Shown: positions 35,032 to 44,141 of the stretch, in pieces
Numbering within the stretch: the first letter of the stretch is position 1
Layout: the number at the start of each line of letters is the position of its first letter
Assembly: GCF_036127095.1 (NCBI RefSeq)
Contig: NZ_CP108006.1
Coordinates: forward strand, 6,191,501-6,255,500
From: Streptomyces sp. NBC_00335
GTDB lineage: Bacteria > Actinomycetota > Actinomycetes > Streptomycetales > Streptomycetaceae
Reading direction: 5' to 3'
DNA: 64,000 nucleotides
The notes under the pieces: generated by a model
Database searches by the model: none
Told to the model about the DNA's origin: nothing
What the model saw: the letters and a program-made list of their open reading frames with translations, nothing else
Position numbers and translations under genes: made by a program

Positions 35032-36534
35032 CTACTGGCGGGGGACGGCCTTGCCCGTGGTCGCGTCGACCACCTTGCGGTCGCCCAGCGGCTGCTGGAG
35101 CGTGCCCGTCACCGTCATCTCCTGCGCCAGCATGATGCAGGACTGCCCCGGCTTGTTCGGGGTGTCCGTGATCCTCACCATCACCGACCCGGGCTGCTCG
35201 CGGACCTCCAGGGCGTACGCGCTGCACACCCCGCCCCAGAAGTTCACGGTCAGCGTCCGGTCCGCCGCGGAGTACGAGAAACCGGGCACGGTCTGCCCCT
35301 TCGCGGGCGGGTCGACCGGGGCGGGCGGGTCGAGCGGGGGAGCCTCCTGGGTCAGGGACGCAGGCTGGGCCACCGTGTGGCCCGGACCGCCGCTCTTGCC
35401 CTCCACCGCGAACAGCCAGGCCGGCACCAGGCCGCGGCCCGCTTGGACCGTGCCCGGGACCAGCCCGAGCTCGGCGCCGCGCACCGACTCCGTCCGCGTC
35501 GGCTTCATCGGCCGGGGCTCCGGGTTGCAGGGCAGCGTGTCCGTGGCGCCGTCCGGGGTGTCCGGGGTCAGCGGGACGCTCGTGGCGCAGCCGCTCGGGC
35601 CGGGGTCCGTGGCGCCGGAGCCCCGGGACTTGTCGTTGAGCCGGGCCAGCGCGTCCACGGCGCCGATCACCGGCTGCTCGCCGGCCCGCTCCGGAACCTT
35701 CAGCTCGCCACTGCCCGACACCACCCGGGAGTCCACCCCGACACCGATCCGGGTGGACCACCCCTGCGTGCGCAGGCCCCCGATCACCGGGTCGGCCGTC
35801 ACCAGGCGTACGGAGCCCTGGGCGACCCGGGCGTCGAGCGCGGCCGCGCCCTGGCCCACGGCCGCCAGCACGGGCGCGGCGGCGGCCTTGGCGGCCTCCT
35901 CGGAGACGGGCGTCCCGGCGGTGCCGCCGTGCTCCTGGCCCAGGTCCTGGGGGAGGGTGGCCGGTCCGCAGGTGTCCTTGCCGCGCACGCAGTCGTCCCC
36001 GGTGCCGCCGACCTGGAAGCGGGAGAAGTTCCAGGTCCCCGGAGCCTTCAGGTTCACCGTGAGCCGGGGCCCGGAGCCGTCCGCGGTCTCCCCGGCCTGC
36101 CAGGTCTCCCCGACGAGCCGGGGCGCACCGGAGATCCCCAGCGCCGTCGCGAGCCGCGCCACCTCGGCGGAGGTCACCTCACCGCTCGCGGCGAAGGCCG
36201 GCGCCGTGGCCGGGCCGTCCGGGAGGGGGACATCGGCGGTGTACGTGACCCCGCCGCCGGCGGGGTCGGGCTCGCCTGGGGCGATGCCGGGCCCGGGTGG
36301 AGTGGGCGCCGAGCGGGGCGCGGAGGCCGCGCTGACATCCGTACGCCCCTCCCCGTGGGCGGTCGACGCCCAGATGGCGGTGCCGCCGCCGGTGAGCAGG
36401 ACGGCGGCCGCGATCGAACCGACGACCCAGACCTGCCGCCGTCGTGTGGCACGTGACGCACCGGGTGCCTCAAGCACCTCGGGCGTCTTGGGTGCACCGG
36501 GTGCTTCCAGTCCATCGGGTTGTTCGCTGGTCAC
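35032..36534 (-). CDS. Large membrane-anchored secreted protein of unknown function
   Basis: 500 aa. The cytoplasmic N-terminus (1-40) is Pro/Glu/Ala-rich with an arginine cluster RATRRR. One membrane helix follows (about 42-65: VWVVGSIAAAVLLTGGGTAIW), then a long extracytoplasmic region. That region has two cysteine-bearing segments (TGDDCVRGKDTCGPATLP and SGCATSVPLTPDT) and VNFWGGVCSAYALEVREQPGSVMVRIT near the C-terminus. I do not recognise a family. The GTG at 36534 has AGGAG 7 nt upstream; an ATG further upstream has no SD. The IS481 element inserted 100 bp upstream may have cut its promoter or separated it from the small gene at 37720-37938. Confidence 0.75.
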   Translation of the reverse strand: MTSEQPDGLEAPGAPKTPEVLEAPGASRATRRRQVWVVGSIAAAVLLTGGGTAIWASTAHGEGRTDVSAASAPRSAPTPPGPGIAPGEPDPAGGGVTYTADVPLPDGPATAPAFAASGEVTSAEVARLATALGISGAPRLVGETWQAGETADGSGPRLTVNLKAPGTWNFSRFQVGGTGDDCVRGKDTCGPATLPQDLGQEHGGTAGTPVSEEAAKAAAAPVLAAVGQGAAALDARVAQGSVRLVTADPVIGGLRTQGWSTRIGVGVDSRVVSGSGELKVPERAGEQPVIGAVDALARLNDKSRGSGATDPGPSGCATSVPLTPDTPDGATDTLPCNPEPRPMKPTRTESVRGAELGLVPGTVQAGRGLVPAWLFAVEGKSGGPGHTVAQPASLTQEAPPLDPPAPVDPPAKGQTVPGFSYSAADRTLTVNFWGGVCSAYALEVREQPGSVMVRITDTPNKPGQSCIMLAQEMTVTGTLQQPLGDRKVVDATTGKAVPRQ

Positions 36535-36629
36535 CGCATCGCTCCTTTGCCCGTCCCGCATGGGGTGATGCGGGTGTGACGGAACAGACGCGGATCCGGT
36601 TCCGCCGGGGCCGGTCAGGGCCGGACGGC

Positions 36630-36633
36630 CTAG
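36630..36633. repeat. Left target-site duplication of the IS
   Basis: CTAG immediately left of the IS; the same CTAG occurs at 37720-37723 immediately right of it. Confidence 0.75.
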
Positions 36634-37613
36634 TTGTATTGACCCGCAGGGTTGTTGACTCGGGTGATGGGTGGGTGTCCGCCCAGTGCGGTGTGGCTGC
36701 GGTGGTGGTTGTAGGTGTGGAGGAAGTCTGCCAGGGCCGCTGTCCGTTCCTGGTTGGAGGTGTAGGGCCGTAGGTAGGCCCATTCGTCCAGGAGGGTGCG
36801 GTTGAAGCGTTCGACTTTCCCGTTGGTTTGTGGCCGGTAGGGCCTGGTCTTCTTGTGGGCGATGCCGGCCGCGGCCAGGGCCTGGGTGAACAGCTTCGAC
36901 TTGTAGCAGGAGCCGTTGTCGGTCAGGACGCGTTCGACGGTGATGCCGTGGCGGGTGAAGAAGACGTTCGCCCGTTGCCAGAACCCGGCGGCGGTTTCCT
37001 TGCGTTCGTCGGTGAGGACTTCGCTGTAGGCCAGACGGGAGTGGTCGTCGACCGCGGAATGGACGTAGGAGTAGCCGATCACTGGCGTGGAGCTTCTGCG
37101 CTCGGTGGTGCTGCTCTGGCGGTTTCGGTCGCCTGCCGTCCGGCCGACCGTGCGCCAGCCGCCACCGTCCGGGATGTTCCCGAGTTTCTTGATGTCGACG
37201 TGGATGAGTTCGCCCGGGTGCTCGCGTTCGTAGCGGCGGATCGGCTGCCCGGTGGGCCGGTCCAGCCAGGCCAGGCGGCCCAAACCGTGGCGGGTCAGGA
37301 TCCGGTGCACGGTCGAGGCGGGCAGCCCCAGGATCGGGCCGATCCGGGCAGGGCCGAGCTTTCGGGTTCTGCGCAGGTCACAGACCCGGGCTTCGACCGC
37401 TGCGGTCGTGCGGTGCGGTGTTGTGCGCGGCCGGCTGGATCGGTCGTGCAGGCCCGCTTCGCCCTCGGTCCGCCATCGGCGGACCCACTTGTGGGCGGTG
37501 GCCCGCGAGATACCCATCTCGGCCGCGACGTGCGCGACGGGGCGGCCCGAGCGGACTCGTTCGACCAGCAGGCGCCTACCGAAGACGGTCAGCCGGGCAT
37601 TACGGTGGGACAC
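36630..37613 (-). CDS. IS481-family DDE transposase
   Basis: 327 aa. The N-terminal helix-turn-helix region has HVAAEMGISRATAHKWVRRW. The DDE integrase core has D in ELIHVDIKKLG, D in VLTDNGSCYKS, and E in QTNGKVERFNRTLLDEW, with the IS481-type RPYRPQTNGKVERF stretch. The stop codon uses the target duplication/left end, so the gene spans nearly the whole element. The GTG start at 37613 follows a GGAGG that lies inside a perfect 12-bp hairpin (37614-37672), which should hide it from read-through transcripts. The frame is undamaged and all catalytic residues are present, so it is probably active. Confidence 0.92.
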   Translation of the reverse strand: MSHRNARLTVFGRRLLVERVRSGRPVAHVAAEMGISRATAHKWVRRWRTEGEAGLHDRSSRPRTTPHRTTAAVEARVCDLRRTRKLGPARIGPILGLPASTVHRILTRHGLGRLAWLDRPTGQPIRRYEREHPGELIHVDIKKLGNIPDGGGWRTVGRTAGDRNRQSSTTERRSSTPVIGYSYVHSAVDDHSRLAYSEVLTDERKETAAGFWQRANVFFTRHGITVERVLTDNGSCYKSKLFTQALAAAGIAHKKTRPYRPQTNGKVERFNRTLLDEWAYLRPYTSNQERTAALADFLHTYNHHRSHTALGGHPPITRVNNPAGQYN

Positions 37614-37719
37614 GAAGACCTCCGTCGTGCAATGGGTTCCTAGACAGCTCCCACCACACCGGAGGTCTTCGCCATGTTCAAGACCTCGGCAGTGTCAACA
37701 ACGCTCGTGATCAATACAC
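36634..37719 (-). mobile_element. IS481-family insertion sequence, intact, 1086 bp
   Basis: Ends TTGTATTGACC (36634-36644) and GATCAATACAC (37709-37719) are inverted repeats. The similarity extends to about 22 of 30 positions (36634-36663 versus 37690-37719), with the shared block GTTGTTGAC. CTAG direct repeats flank the element. It contains one complete transposase gene. Complete ends, duplication and reading frame point to a recent insertion. Confidence 0.85.
37614..37672 (-). promoter_or_regulatory. Hairpin sequestering the transposase RBS
   Basis: CGAAGACCTCCG (37614-37625) and CGGAGGTCTTCG (37661-37672) are perfect 12-bp arms. On the minus strand the second arm carries GGAGG directly before the transposase GTG. 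Between them an 11-codon frame (37676-37641, MAKTSGVVGAV) could be translated and open the hairpin. Confidence 0.6.
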
Positions 37720-37938
37720 CTAGTAGCCGTAGACCGCCGTGGAGGCGATGAGGCGGGCCGAGTCCGCCGGGACGCGGATCCCGCTGATCTGGGAGGGCGC
37801 GACCCTATCCGGCCGCGGATCCGCGGGAACCGGCCAGTGCGGGGCCATCCGGGCGCAGTCGCCCAGCAGCTGCTCGAACTCGGTGCCCGCCGTGATCCCG
37901 GCGGGCCGGACGGGCCCGAAGCCATCGGTGTAGGTCAT
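37720..37938 (-). CDS. Small hypothetical protein beside the IS
   Basis: 72 aa, starting MTYTDGFGPVRPAG and ending TAVYGY. Not recognised; no signal or membrane helix. Its TAG stop overlaps the CTAG target duplication, so the insertion left the coding frame complete. The start has no convincing SD; TACCGT 6-12 nt upstream suggests a leaderless transcript is possible. It reads toward the IS and the anchored protein gene beyond, so those two may once have been neighbours in one transcript. Confidence 0.5.
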   Translation of the reverse strand: MTYTDGFGPVRPAGITAGTEFEQLLGDCARMAPHWPVPADPRPDRVAPSQISGIRVPADSARLIASTAVYGY

Positions 37939-38069
37939 GGGGCACGGTAGGCACGTCACCTCGGGTGAAGAAAGAGCTACTACGGGGTAGTTTCTGCCGG
38001 TCGGCCTCGGCCCGCCGACCGGGTAGTTTTGAATGTCCCCTTGCCTTCCCTCGCAGGAGCGTCCACGCC

Positions 38070-39047
38070 GTGCGTATCGCAGTCACCGGCTCCATCGCCA
38101 CTGACCACCTCATGACCTTCCCCGGCCGCTTCGCCGACCAGTTGGTCGCGGACCAGCTGCACACGGTCTCCCTCTCCTTCCTCGTCGACAACCTCGACGT
38201 ACGGCGCGGCGGCGTCGGCCCGAACATCTGCTTCGGCATGGGGCAGCTCGGTGCCCGGCCGATCCTCGTCGGCGCGGCCGGCTCCGACTTCGACGAGTAC
38301 CGCGCCTGGCTCGACCGGCACGGCGTCGACACCCAGTCCGTGCGGATCTCCGAGGTCCTGCACACCGCGCGCTTCGTCTGCACGACGGACGCCGACCACA
38401 ACCAGATCGGCTCCTTCTACACGGGCGCGATGAGCGAGGCCCGCCTGATCGAGCTGAAGTCGGTCGCGGACCGGGTCGGCGGCCTGGACCTCGTCCTGAT
38501 CGGCGCGGACGACCCCGAGGCGATGCTGCGCCACACGGAGGAGTGCCGCACGCGGGCGATCCCCTTCGCCGCGGACTTCTCGCAGCAGATCGCCCGGATG
38601 GACGGCGACAACATCCGCACCCTGATGGAGGGCGCGACGTACCTCTTCTCGAACGAGTACGAGAAGGGCCTCATCGAGGCGAAGTCCGGCTGGACCGACG
38701 CGGAGATCCTGGCGAAGGTCGGCACCCGGGTCACCACGCTCGGCTCGAACGGCGTCCGCATCGACCGGGTCGGCCACGACCCGATCGTGGTCGGCTGCCC
38801 GGAGGAGACCGCGAAGGTCGACCCGACGGGTGTCGGCGACGCGTTCCGCGCGGGCTTCCTTACGGGGCTCGGCTGGGGCGTCGGCCTGGAGCGGGCCGCG
38901 CAGGTCGGCTGCATGCTGGCCACGCTCGTCATCGAGACCCTCGGCACCCAGGAGTACACCCTGGGCCGGGCCCACTTCATGGAGCGCTTCACGAAGGCCT
39001 ACGGCGACGAGGCGGCGACGGAAGTCCAGTCCCACCTCCCGGCGTAG
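38070..39047 (+). CDS. adoK: PfkB-family carbohydrate/adenosine kinase
   Basis: 325 aa. It has the PfkB fold: an N-terminal GSIATDHLMTFPG, VRRGGVGPNICFGMGQLGARP (substrate lid) and the C-terminal signature DPTGVGDAFRAGFLTGLGWG with the catalytic aspartate and anion hole. Length and gene context (beside HesB carrier and ctaC) match the mycobacterial adenosine kinase AdoK, which makes AMP from adenosine, so I favour that over a sugar kinase. The GTG at 38070 has AGGAG about 9 nt upstream. It is monocistronic and ends before a strong bidirectional terminator. Confidence 0.82.
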   Translation: MRIAVTGSIATDHLMTFPGRFADQLVADQLHTVSLSFLVDNLDVRRGGVGPNICFGMGQLGARPILVGAAGSDFDEYRAWLDRHGVDTQSVRISEVLHTARFVCTTDADHNQIGSFYTGAMSEARLIELKSVADRVGGLDLVLIGADDPEAMLRHTEECRTRAIPFAADFSQQIARMDGDNIRTLMEGATYLFSNEYEKGLIEAKSGWTDAEILAKVGTRVTTLGSNGVRIDRVGHDPIVVGCPEETAKVDPTGVGDAFRAGFLTGLGWGVGLERAAQVGCMLATLVIETLGTQEYTLGRAHFMERFTKAYGDEAATEVQSHLPA

Positions 39048-39155
39048 CCCCTCGCGGCCCGGTGGACGGGTGCGGGTGGTCCGGCCCTGCGGGGCGAAGT
39101 CCCCTACCCACCCTTCCACCGTTCCCCGGGGCTCCGCCCCGGACCCCGCGCCTCA

Positions 39156-39195
39156 AACGCCGGCGGGGCTGGACATATCCAGCCCCGCCGGCGTT
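39156..39195. terminator. Bidirectional terminator within an intergenic repeat
   Basis: AACGCCGGCGGGGCTGGA (39156-39173) pairs perfectly (18 bp) with 39178-39195 around CATA. The preceding bases 39093-39155 belong to a repeat also seen near 53530-53690 and 60363-60420. Confidence 0.8.
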
Positions 39196-39229
39196 CCGCC
39201 CCGCAGGGCAGCCCCCGACGCGACCCGGG

Positions 39230-40612
39230 TCAGACCGCCCGGCGGACCGTGTACGCCGTACCGAGGGGACGCGGGGCTTCGCCCACGTAGATCTGCCCCC
39301 GCATCGCGCACCACGCCGGAATGTCCAGTCGCGCGACCTCGTCGTCCGACAGGACGGTCACCGTGCCACCCACCGGAACCCGCCCGATGGCGCGCGCCAG
39401 CTCGATCACCGGCTGCGGACACCGCAGGCCGAGGGTGTCCAGCTCCAGGGATTGCGCATCCGGATCGGCGGCCATCACCGGTTCCACCACGCCGAGTTGC
39501 TCGCGGACCCCCGCCACCAGCCCCGGCAGGACCTCCAGGAAGCCGTTGACCTCCGCCGCGGTCGTACCGGCCGGCAGGGACACCCGTACGTTCCCCTCCG
39601 ACAGCACCCCCATCGCCCGCAGGACATGGGACGGCGTCAGCGTCGAGCTGGTGCACGAGGAGCCGGAGGAGACGGAGTACCCGGCCCGGTCCAGCCCGTG
39701 GAGCAGGGTCTCCCCGTCGACGTACAGGCAGGAGAAGGTGACCAGGTGCGGGAGCCGGAGGTCGGGATGGCCGACCACCTCCACGTCCGGCACCAGGCGG
39801 GCGACCCGCCGCCGCAGCCGGTCCACCAGGATCCGCAGGCGGGCCGCCTCCGCGTCCGCCTCCGCGCGCACCGCCCGCAGGGAGGCCGCCGCCGCGACGG
39901 CCGCGGGGAGGTTGACGAAGCCGGGGGAGCGCCCCGACTCCCTTTCGTCGGACGGGCCTTGGGGGGCGAAGCGCACTCCCTTGCGGACCACCAGCAGGCC
40001 GACCCCGGCCGGGCCGCCCCATTTGTGGGCGCTCGCGCACAGCACGGACCAGTTCCCGGGGACCGGCCCCCAGCCCAGCGACTGCGCGGCGTCCACCAGC
40101 AACGGGACCCCGGCGGCGGCGCACACCTCGGCGACCTCGGCCACGGGCTGGACGGTGCCGACCTCGTGGTTGGCCGACTGGAGGCAGGCCAGCGCGGTGG
40201 AGGGGCCCACGAGTTCCCCGTAGGAAGAGGCCGCGACCCGGCCGAACCGGTCCACCGGGACCTCCTCGACCCGCCCGCCGCCCGCTGCGTGGACCTCCGC
40301 CGCGTGCAGTACGGAGCTGTGTTCCACCGCTGATACGACCAGATGCCCGCCGACGCGCCGACGCCCCGCCAGGACCCCGGCCATGCCCGAGTGAACCGAG
40401 TGCGTCCCCGAAGGAGTGAACACGAGCTCGTCGGGACGGCAGCCCACCGCCTCCGCCGCGGCCTCCCGCGCCGCGTCCAGCAGCAGCCGGGCCCGGCGCC
40501 CTTCGCGGTACAGCCGGGCCGGGTCGGCCCAGCCTTCGTCAAGGGAGGCCTGGAGAGCCTGCCGGGCCACGGGGTGCAGCGGGGCGGCGGACGCGGTGTC
40601 GAAGTACGGCAT
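39230..40612 (-). CDS. Cysteine desulfurase-like aminotransferase fused to a TusA sulfurtransferase domain
   Basis: 460 aa. Residues 1-370 are a NifS/IscS-type class V PLP enzyme: YFDTASAAPLHPVA, SAVEHSSV, LVDAAQSLGW, the PLP lysine in CASAHKWGGPAG, and the active-site cysteine loop SVSSGSSCTSSTLTPSHVLRAMG. Residues about 380-460 are a TusA/SirA domain with LDTLGLRCPQPVIELARAI (CPxP cysteine) and LDIPAWCAMRG. Cysteine sulfur could pass directly from desulfurase to TusA within one chain, for tRNA thiolation or cofactor sulfur. The ATG at 40612 starts MPYFDTASAAP, the family start. Convergent with adoK. Confidence 0.88.
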   Translation of the reverse strand: MPYFDTASAAPLHPVARQALQASLDEGWADPARLYREGRRARLLLDAAREAAAEAVGCRPDELVFTPSGTHSVHSGMAGVLAGRRRVGGHLVVSAVEHSSVLHAAEVHAAGGGRVEEVPVDRFGRVAASSYGELVGPSTALACLQSANHEVGTVQPVAEVAEVCAAAGVPLLVDAAQSLGWGPVPGNWSVLCASAHKWGGPAGVGLLVVRKGVRFAPQGPSDERESGRSPGFVNLPAAVAAAASLRAVRAEADAEAARLRILVDRLRRRVARLVPDVEVVGHPDLRLPHLVTFSCLYVDGETLLHGLDRAGYSVSSGSSCTSSTLTPSHVLRAMGVLSEGNVRVSLPAGTTAAEVNGFLEVLPGLVAGVREQLGVVEPVMAADPDAQSLELDTLGLRCPQPVIELARAIGRVPVGGTVTVLSDDEVARLDIPAWCAMRGQIYVGEAPRPLGTAYTVRRAV

Positions 40613-40797
40613 CCGGCCACGCTAACGGGCCGCCACGCCGGCGCCGCGCCCGACCGAGGTCAGGGGCCGTCAGATGCCTTCGGGACCCCGCCATTCGGGG
40701 CCCGTTGGGCCGTCCCCCGTACGGCGGATCCATCCCTTCGGGGTCAGTAACGGCGCGTTGGGCACCCTCCCCGCGCGACCCCAAATAGCGTCCAGTA

Positions 40798-40826
40798 GGG
40801 TTTGGTCCGCATAAACATCCAAACCC
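40798..40826. promoter_or_regulatory. Inverted repeat upstream of ctaC
   Basis: GGGTTTGG (40798-40805) and CCAAACCC (40819-40826) form perfect 8-bp arms around an AT-rich 13-bp spacer, 81 bp upstream of the ctaC start. Operator or promoter-overlapping hairpin. The remaining 40613-40797 stretch holds no supported gene. Confidence 0.4.
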
Positions 40827-40906
40827 CTGCCTGCGTCAGGGCCGGCGACCGACCCGAATGCGGCCGCGGCCGGCCGCGCGGGCCGAGACTCTCGGGAAGG
40901 CGCTAC

Positions 40907-41881
40907 GTGAGTCCCTACGGCTCCGACCGCTCGCCGCGGCGCCCGATGCGGCGGAAGCTGCTGCAGGCGCTGACTGCGGGCGTGGTCCTGGCGACCGCCA
41001 CTGGTTGCTCGTATACATGGAAAGACTTCCCCCGCCTCGGATTGCCCACCCCGGTCACTGAAGAGGCGCCTCGCATCCTCTCCCTGTGGCAGGGGTCCTG
41101 GGCGGCCGCTCTGATCACCGGCATCCTCGTGTGGGGCCTGATCATGTGGAGCGTCATCTTCCACCGGCGCAGCCGGACCAAGGTCGAGGTTCCCCCGCAG
41201 ACCCGGTACAACATGCCCATCGAGGCGCTGTACACCGTGGTCCCTCTCATCATCGTCTCGGTGCTCTTCTACTTCACCGCGCGTGACGAGTCGAAGCTGC
41301 TCTCCCTCTCCGCCAAGCCGGCGCACACGATCAACGTGATCGGCTACCAGTGGAGCTGGGGCTTCAACTACGTCGAGGACGTCGACGGCGATGCGGCGAC
41401 TCCGAAGGCGGGCGAGGTTCCCAAGGAACTCGCCGCCATCCCGGACCGCTACACCAAGGACTTCCCGGCGGGCGCCGAAGGCGTCTACACCAAGGGCGTC
41501 CCGAGCGACCGGAACGCGGAGACCGGCAACCCGGGCCCGACGCTCTGGCTGCCGAAGGGTGAGAAGGTCCGCTTCATCCTGTCGTCGAACGACGTCATCC
41601 ACTCCTTCTGGGTGGTCCCCTTCCTGTTCAAGCAGGACGTCATTCCGGGGCACACCAACGTCTTCGAGGTCACCCCGACCGAAGAGGGCGTCTTCATGGG
41701 CAAGTGCGCCGAGCTCTGCGGTGTCGACCACTCCCGAATGCTCTTCAACGTCAAGGTCGTCTCCCCGGAGGCGTACAAGGCGCACCTGAAGGAGCTCGCG
41801 GAGAAGGGTCAGACCGGCTTCCTCCCGGCCGGCATCCAGCAGACCGACCCGGCCCGCAATGCTGAGGTGAACAAACTGTGA
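40907..41881 (+). CDS. ctaC: Cytochrome c oxidase subunit II (aa3 type)
   Basis: 324 aa. The signal region [20 protein letters not shown] ends in a probable lipid-modified cysteine. Two membrane helices (about 62-85 and 103-125) anchor the extracytoplasmic cupredoxin domain, which holds the CuA ligands in [17 protein letters not shown] and [20 protein letters not shown]. It receives electrons from the QcrC cytochrome c and passes them to CtaD heme a. The GTG at 40907 follows GGAAGG by 7 nt. It overlaps ctaD by 4 bp (GTGA). A longish insertion (about 155-205) before the CuA part is typical of actinobacterial CtaC. Confidence 0.94.
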   Translation: MSPYGSDRSPRRPMRRKLLQALTAGVVLATATGCSYTWKDFPRLGLPTPVTEEAPRILSLWQGSWAAALITGILVWGLIMWSVIFHRRSRTKVEVPPQTRYNMPIEALYTVVPLIIVSVLFYFTARDESKLLSLSAKPAHTINVIGYQWSWGFNYVEDVDGDAATPKAGEVPKELAAIPDRYTKDFPAGAEGVYTKGVPSDRNAETGNPGPTLWLPKGEKVRFILSSNDVIHSFWVVPFLFKQDVIPGHTNVFEVTPTEEGVFMGKCAELCGVDHSRMLFNVKVVSPEAYKAHLKELAEKGQTGFLPAGIQQTDPARNAEVNKL

Positions 41882-43608
41882 GCATCCTCAACCAGCCTCA
41901 GGGTGCCGAGGCCGACTCGTACGAGAACGAGTTGCCGGTACGGAGCAAGCAGCCGGGCAATGTCGTCGTGAAGTGGTTGACCACTACCGACCACAAGACC
42001 ATCGGCACGATGTACCTGCTCACGTCGTTCGTGTTCTTCCTCATCGGCGGTCTCCTGGCGCTCTTCATGCGCGCCGAGCTGGCCCGTCCGGGTACGCAGA
42101 TCATGTCGAACGAGCAGTTCAACCAGGCGTTCACCATGCATGGCACGATCATGCTGCTGATGTTCGCCACCCCGCTGTTCGCGGGCTTCGCGAACTGGAT
42201 CATGCCGCTGCAGATCGGCGCGCCCGACGTGGCGTTCCCGCGGCTGAACATGTTCGCGTACTGGCTGTACCTCTTCGGTTCGACCATCGCGGTGGCCGGC
42301 TTCATCACCCCCTCGGGTGCCGCCGACTTCGGCTGGTTCGCCTACTCCCCGCTGTCGGACGCCGTCCGCTCGCCGGGCATCGGCGCCGACATGTGGATCA
42401 TGGGTCTGGCCTTCTCCGGCTTCGGCACGATCCTCGGTTCGGTCAACTTCATCACCACGATCATCTGCATGCGCGCCCCCGGCATGACGATGTTCCGCAT
42501 GCCGATCTTCACCTGGAACGTGCTGCTGACCGGTGTTCTGGTCTTGCTCGCCTTCCCGGTGCTGGCCGCCGCGCTCTTCGCGCTGGAGGCCGACCGGAAG
42601 TTCGGATCGCACATCTTCGACGCGGCCAATGGCGGCGCGCTCCTATGGCAACACCTCTTCTGGTTCTTCGGACACCCAGAGGTGTACATCATCGCGCTAC
42701 CGTTCTTCGGAATCGTTTCCGAGGTCATTCCGGTCTTCTCGCGCAAGCCGATGTTCGGTTACATCGGCCTGATCGCCGCGACGATCTCGATCGCCGGCCT
42801 TTCGGTGACGGTGTGGGCGCACCACATGTACGTCACCGGCGGTGTGCTGCTGCCGTTCTTCTCCTTCATGACGTTCCTCATCGCGGTTCCGACCGGTGTG
42901 AAGTTCTTCAACTGGATCGGCACCATGTGGAAGGGCTCGCTGTCCTTCGAGACCCCGATGCTCTGGACGATCGGCTTCCTGGTCACCTTCACCTTCGGTG
43001 GCCTGACCGGCGTCATCCTGGCCTCGCCCCCGATGGACTTCCACGTCTCCGACTCGTACTTCGTCGTCGCGCACTTCCACTACGTCGTCTTCGGCACCGT
43101 GGTGTTCGCGATGTTCGCCGGCTTCCACTTCTGGTGGCCGAAGTTCACGGGCAAGATGCTGGACGAGCGCCTCGGCAAGATCACCTTCTGGACGCTGTTC
43201 ATCGGCTTCCACGGCACCTTCCTGGTGCAGCACTGGCTGGGCGCCGAGGGCATGCCGCGTCGTTACGCGGACTACCTCGCGGCGGACGGCTTCACGCTGC
43301 TGAACACGATCTCGACGATCAGCTCGTTCCTGCTGGGCCTGTCGATGCTCCCCTTCATGTACAACGTCTGGAAGACGGCGAAGTACGGCAAGAAGGTCGA
43401 GGTCGACGACCCGTGGGGCTACGGCCGTTCGCTCGAATGGGCGACGTCTTGCCCGCCCCCGCGGCACAACTTCCTCACCCTGCCGAGGATCCGGTCCGAA
43501 TCCCCGGCATTCGATCTGCACCACCCCGAGATCGCGGCCCTCGACCACCTTGAGGACCACGCCGTGGCCGCCAAGGCCGTCGCGGGTGGCAAGGAGGCCG
43601 GCAAGTGA
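41878..43608 (+). CDS. ctaD: Cytochrome c oxidase subunit I
   Basis: 576 aa, twelve membrane helices. Heme/copper ligands: H in [12 protein letters not shown] (heme a), HPEVYI with the cross-linked His-Tyr, AHHMYVTG (CuB), and [10 protein letters not shown] (heme a3 and heme a). Proton-channel residues lie in [16 protein letters not shown]. It reduces O2 to water and pumps protons as part of the bcc-aa3 supercomplex. The start overlaps the ctaC stop and the stop overlaps ctaF, so the three form an operon. The C-terminal tail (about 540-576) is hydrophilic and His/Ala-rich. Confidence 0.97.
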   Translation: MSILNQPQGAEADSYENELPVRSKQPGNVVVKWLTTTDHKTIGTMYLLTSFVFFLIGGLLALFMRAELARPGTQIMSNEQFNQAFTMHGTIMLLMFATPLFAGFANWIMPLQIGAPDVAFPRLNMFAYWLYLFGSTIAVAGFITPSGAADFGWFAYSPLSDAVRSPGIGADMWIMGLAFSGFGTILGSVNFITTIICMRAPGMTMFRMPIFTWNVLLTGVLVLLAFPVLAAALFALEADRKFGSHIFDAANGGALLWQHLFWFFGHPEVYIIALPFFGIVSEVIPVFSRKPMFGYIGLIAATISIAGLSVTVWAHHMYVTGGVLLPFFSFMTFLIAVPTGVKFFNWIGTMWKGSLSFETPMLWTIGFLVTFTFGGLTGVILASPPMDFHVSDSYFVVAHFHYVVFGTVVFAMFAGFHFWWPKFTGKMLDERLGKITFWTLFIGFHGTFLVQHWLGAEGMPRRYADYLAADGFTLLNTISTISSFLLGLSMLPFMYNVWKTAKYGKKVEVDDPWGYGRSLEWATSCPPPRHNFLTLPRIRSESPAFDLHHPEIAALDHLEDHAVAAKAVAGGKEAGK

Positions 43609-44003
43609 AGATCCAGGGCAGGATGTTCCTGTGGCTCGCCGCCTTCATCCTGATCATGACCGTCGTGTACGGCGTGTGGTCCAAGGAGCCGGTCGGCACC
43701 ACCGCGCTCGCACTGGCCTTCGGCCTGAGCGCCATGATCGGCTACTACCTGGCCTTCACGGCCGCGCGCGTGGACGAGATGGCCCAGGACAACCTGGAGG
43801 CCGACGTCGCCGACGAGGCGGGCGAGCTGGGGTTCTTCTCCCCGCACAGCTGGCAGCCGCTCTCGCTGGCCATCGGTGGCGCCTTCGCCTTCATGGGCGT
43901 CGTCTTCGGCTGGTGGCTGATGTACTTCTCGGCGCCGCTGATCCTGATCGGTCTGTGGGGCTGGGTGTACGAGTACTACCGCGGCGAGAACCAGAACCAG
44001 TAG
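43605..44003 (+). CDS. ctaF: Cytochrome c oxidase subunit IV (CtaF)
   Basis: 132 aa with four hydrophobic segments: [55 protein letters not shown] and [17 protein letters not shown]. This is the actinobacterial CtaF accessory subunit, found only in aa3 oxidases of the bcc-aa3 type and needed for stability. GTG start overlapping the ctaD stop (GTGA), ending 45 bp before a terminator. Confidence 0.92.
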   Translation: MKIQGRMFLWLAAFILIMTVVYGVWSKEPVGTTALALAFGLSAMIGYYLAFTAARVDEMAQDNLEADVADEAGELGFFSPHSWQPLSLAIGGAFAFMGVVFGWWLMYFSAPLILIGLWGWVYEYYRGENQNQ

Positions 44004-44048
44004 CCGCACCCGTGCCGCCGCTCCTTTCGGCGGCCACAGCGTGAGACC

Positions 44049-44087
44049 AGGGGCCCGGACACCTCCAATGGAGGAGTCCGGGCCCCT
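44049..44087 (+). terminator. Terminator of ctaCDF
   Basis: 18-bp stem (44049-44066 with 44070-44087) with one mismatch and a 3-nt loop, followed by CGTTTG. Confidence 0.75.
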
Positions 44088-44141
44088 CGTTTGCAGTCAC
44101 CCCGCGCGCCGTAATTGTCATATCTTCATAGCGTTGGCTTC

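Noticed and set aside
36534..36783. Extension of the anchored protein gene into the IS
   Set aside because: The frame enters the transposase and lacks coding features; AGGAG fixes the start at 36534.
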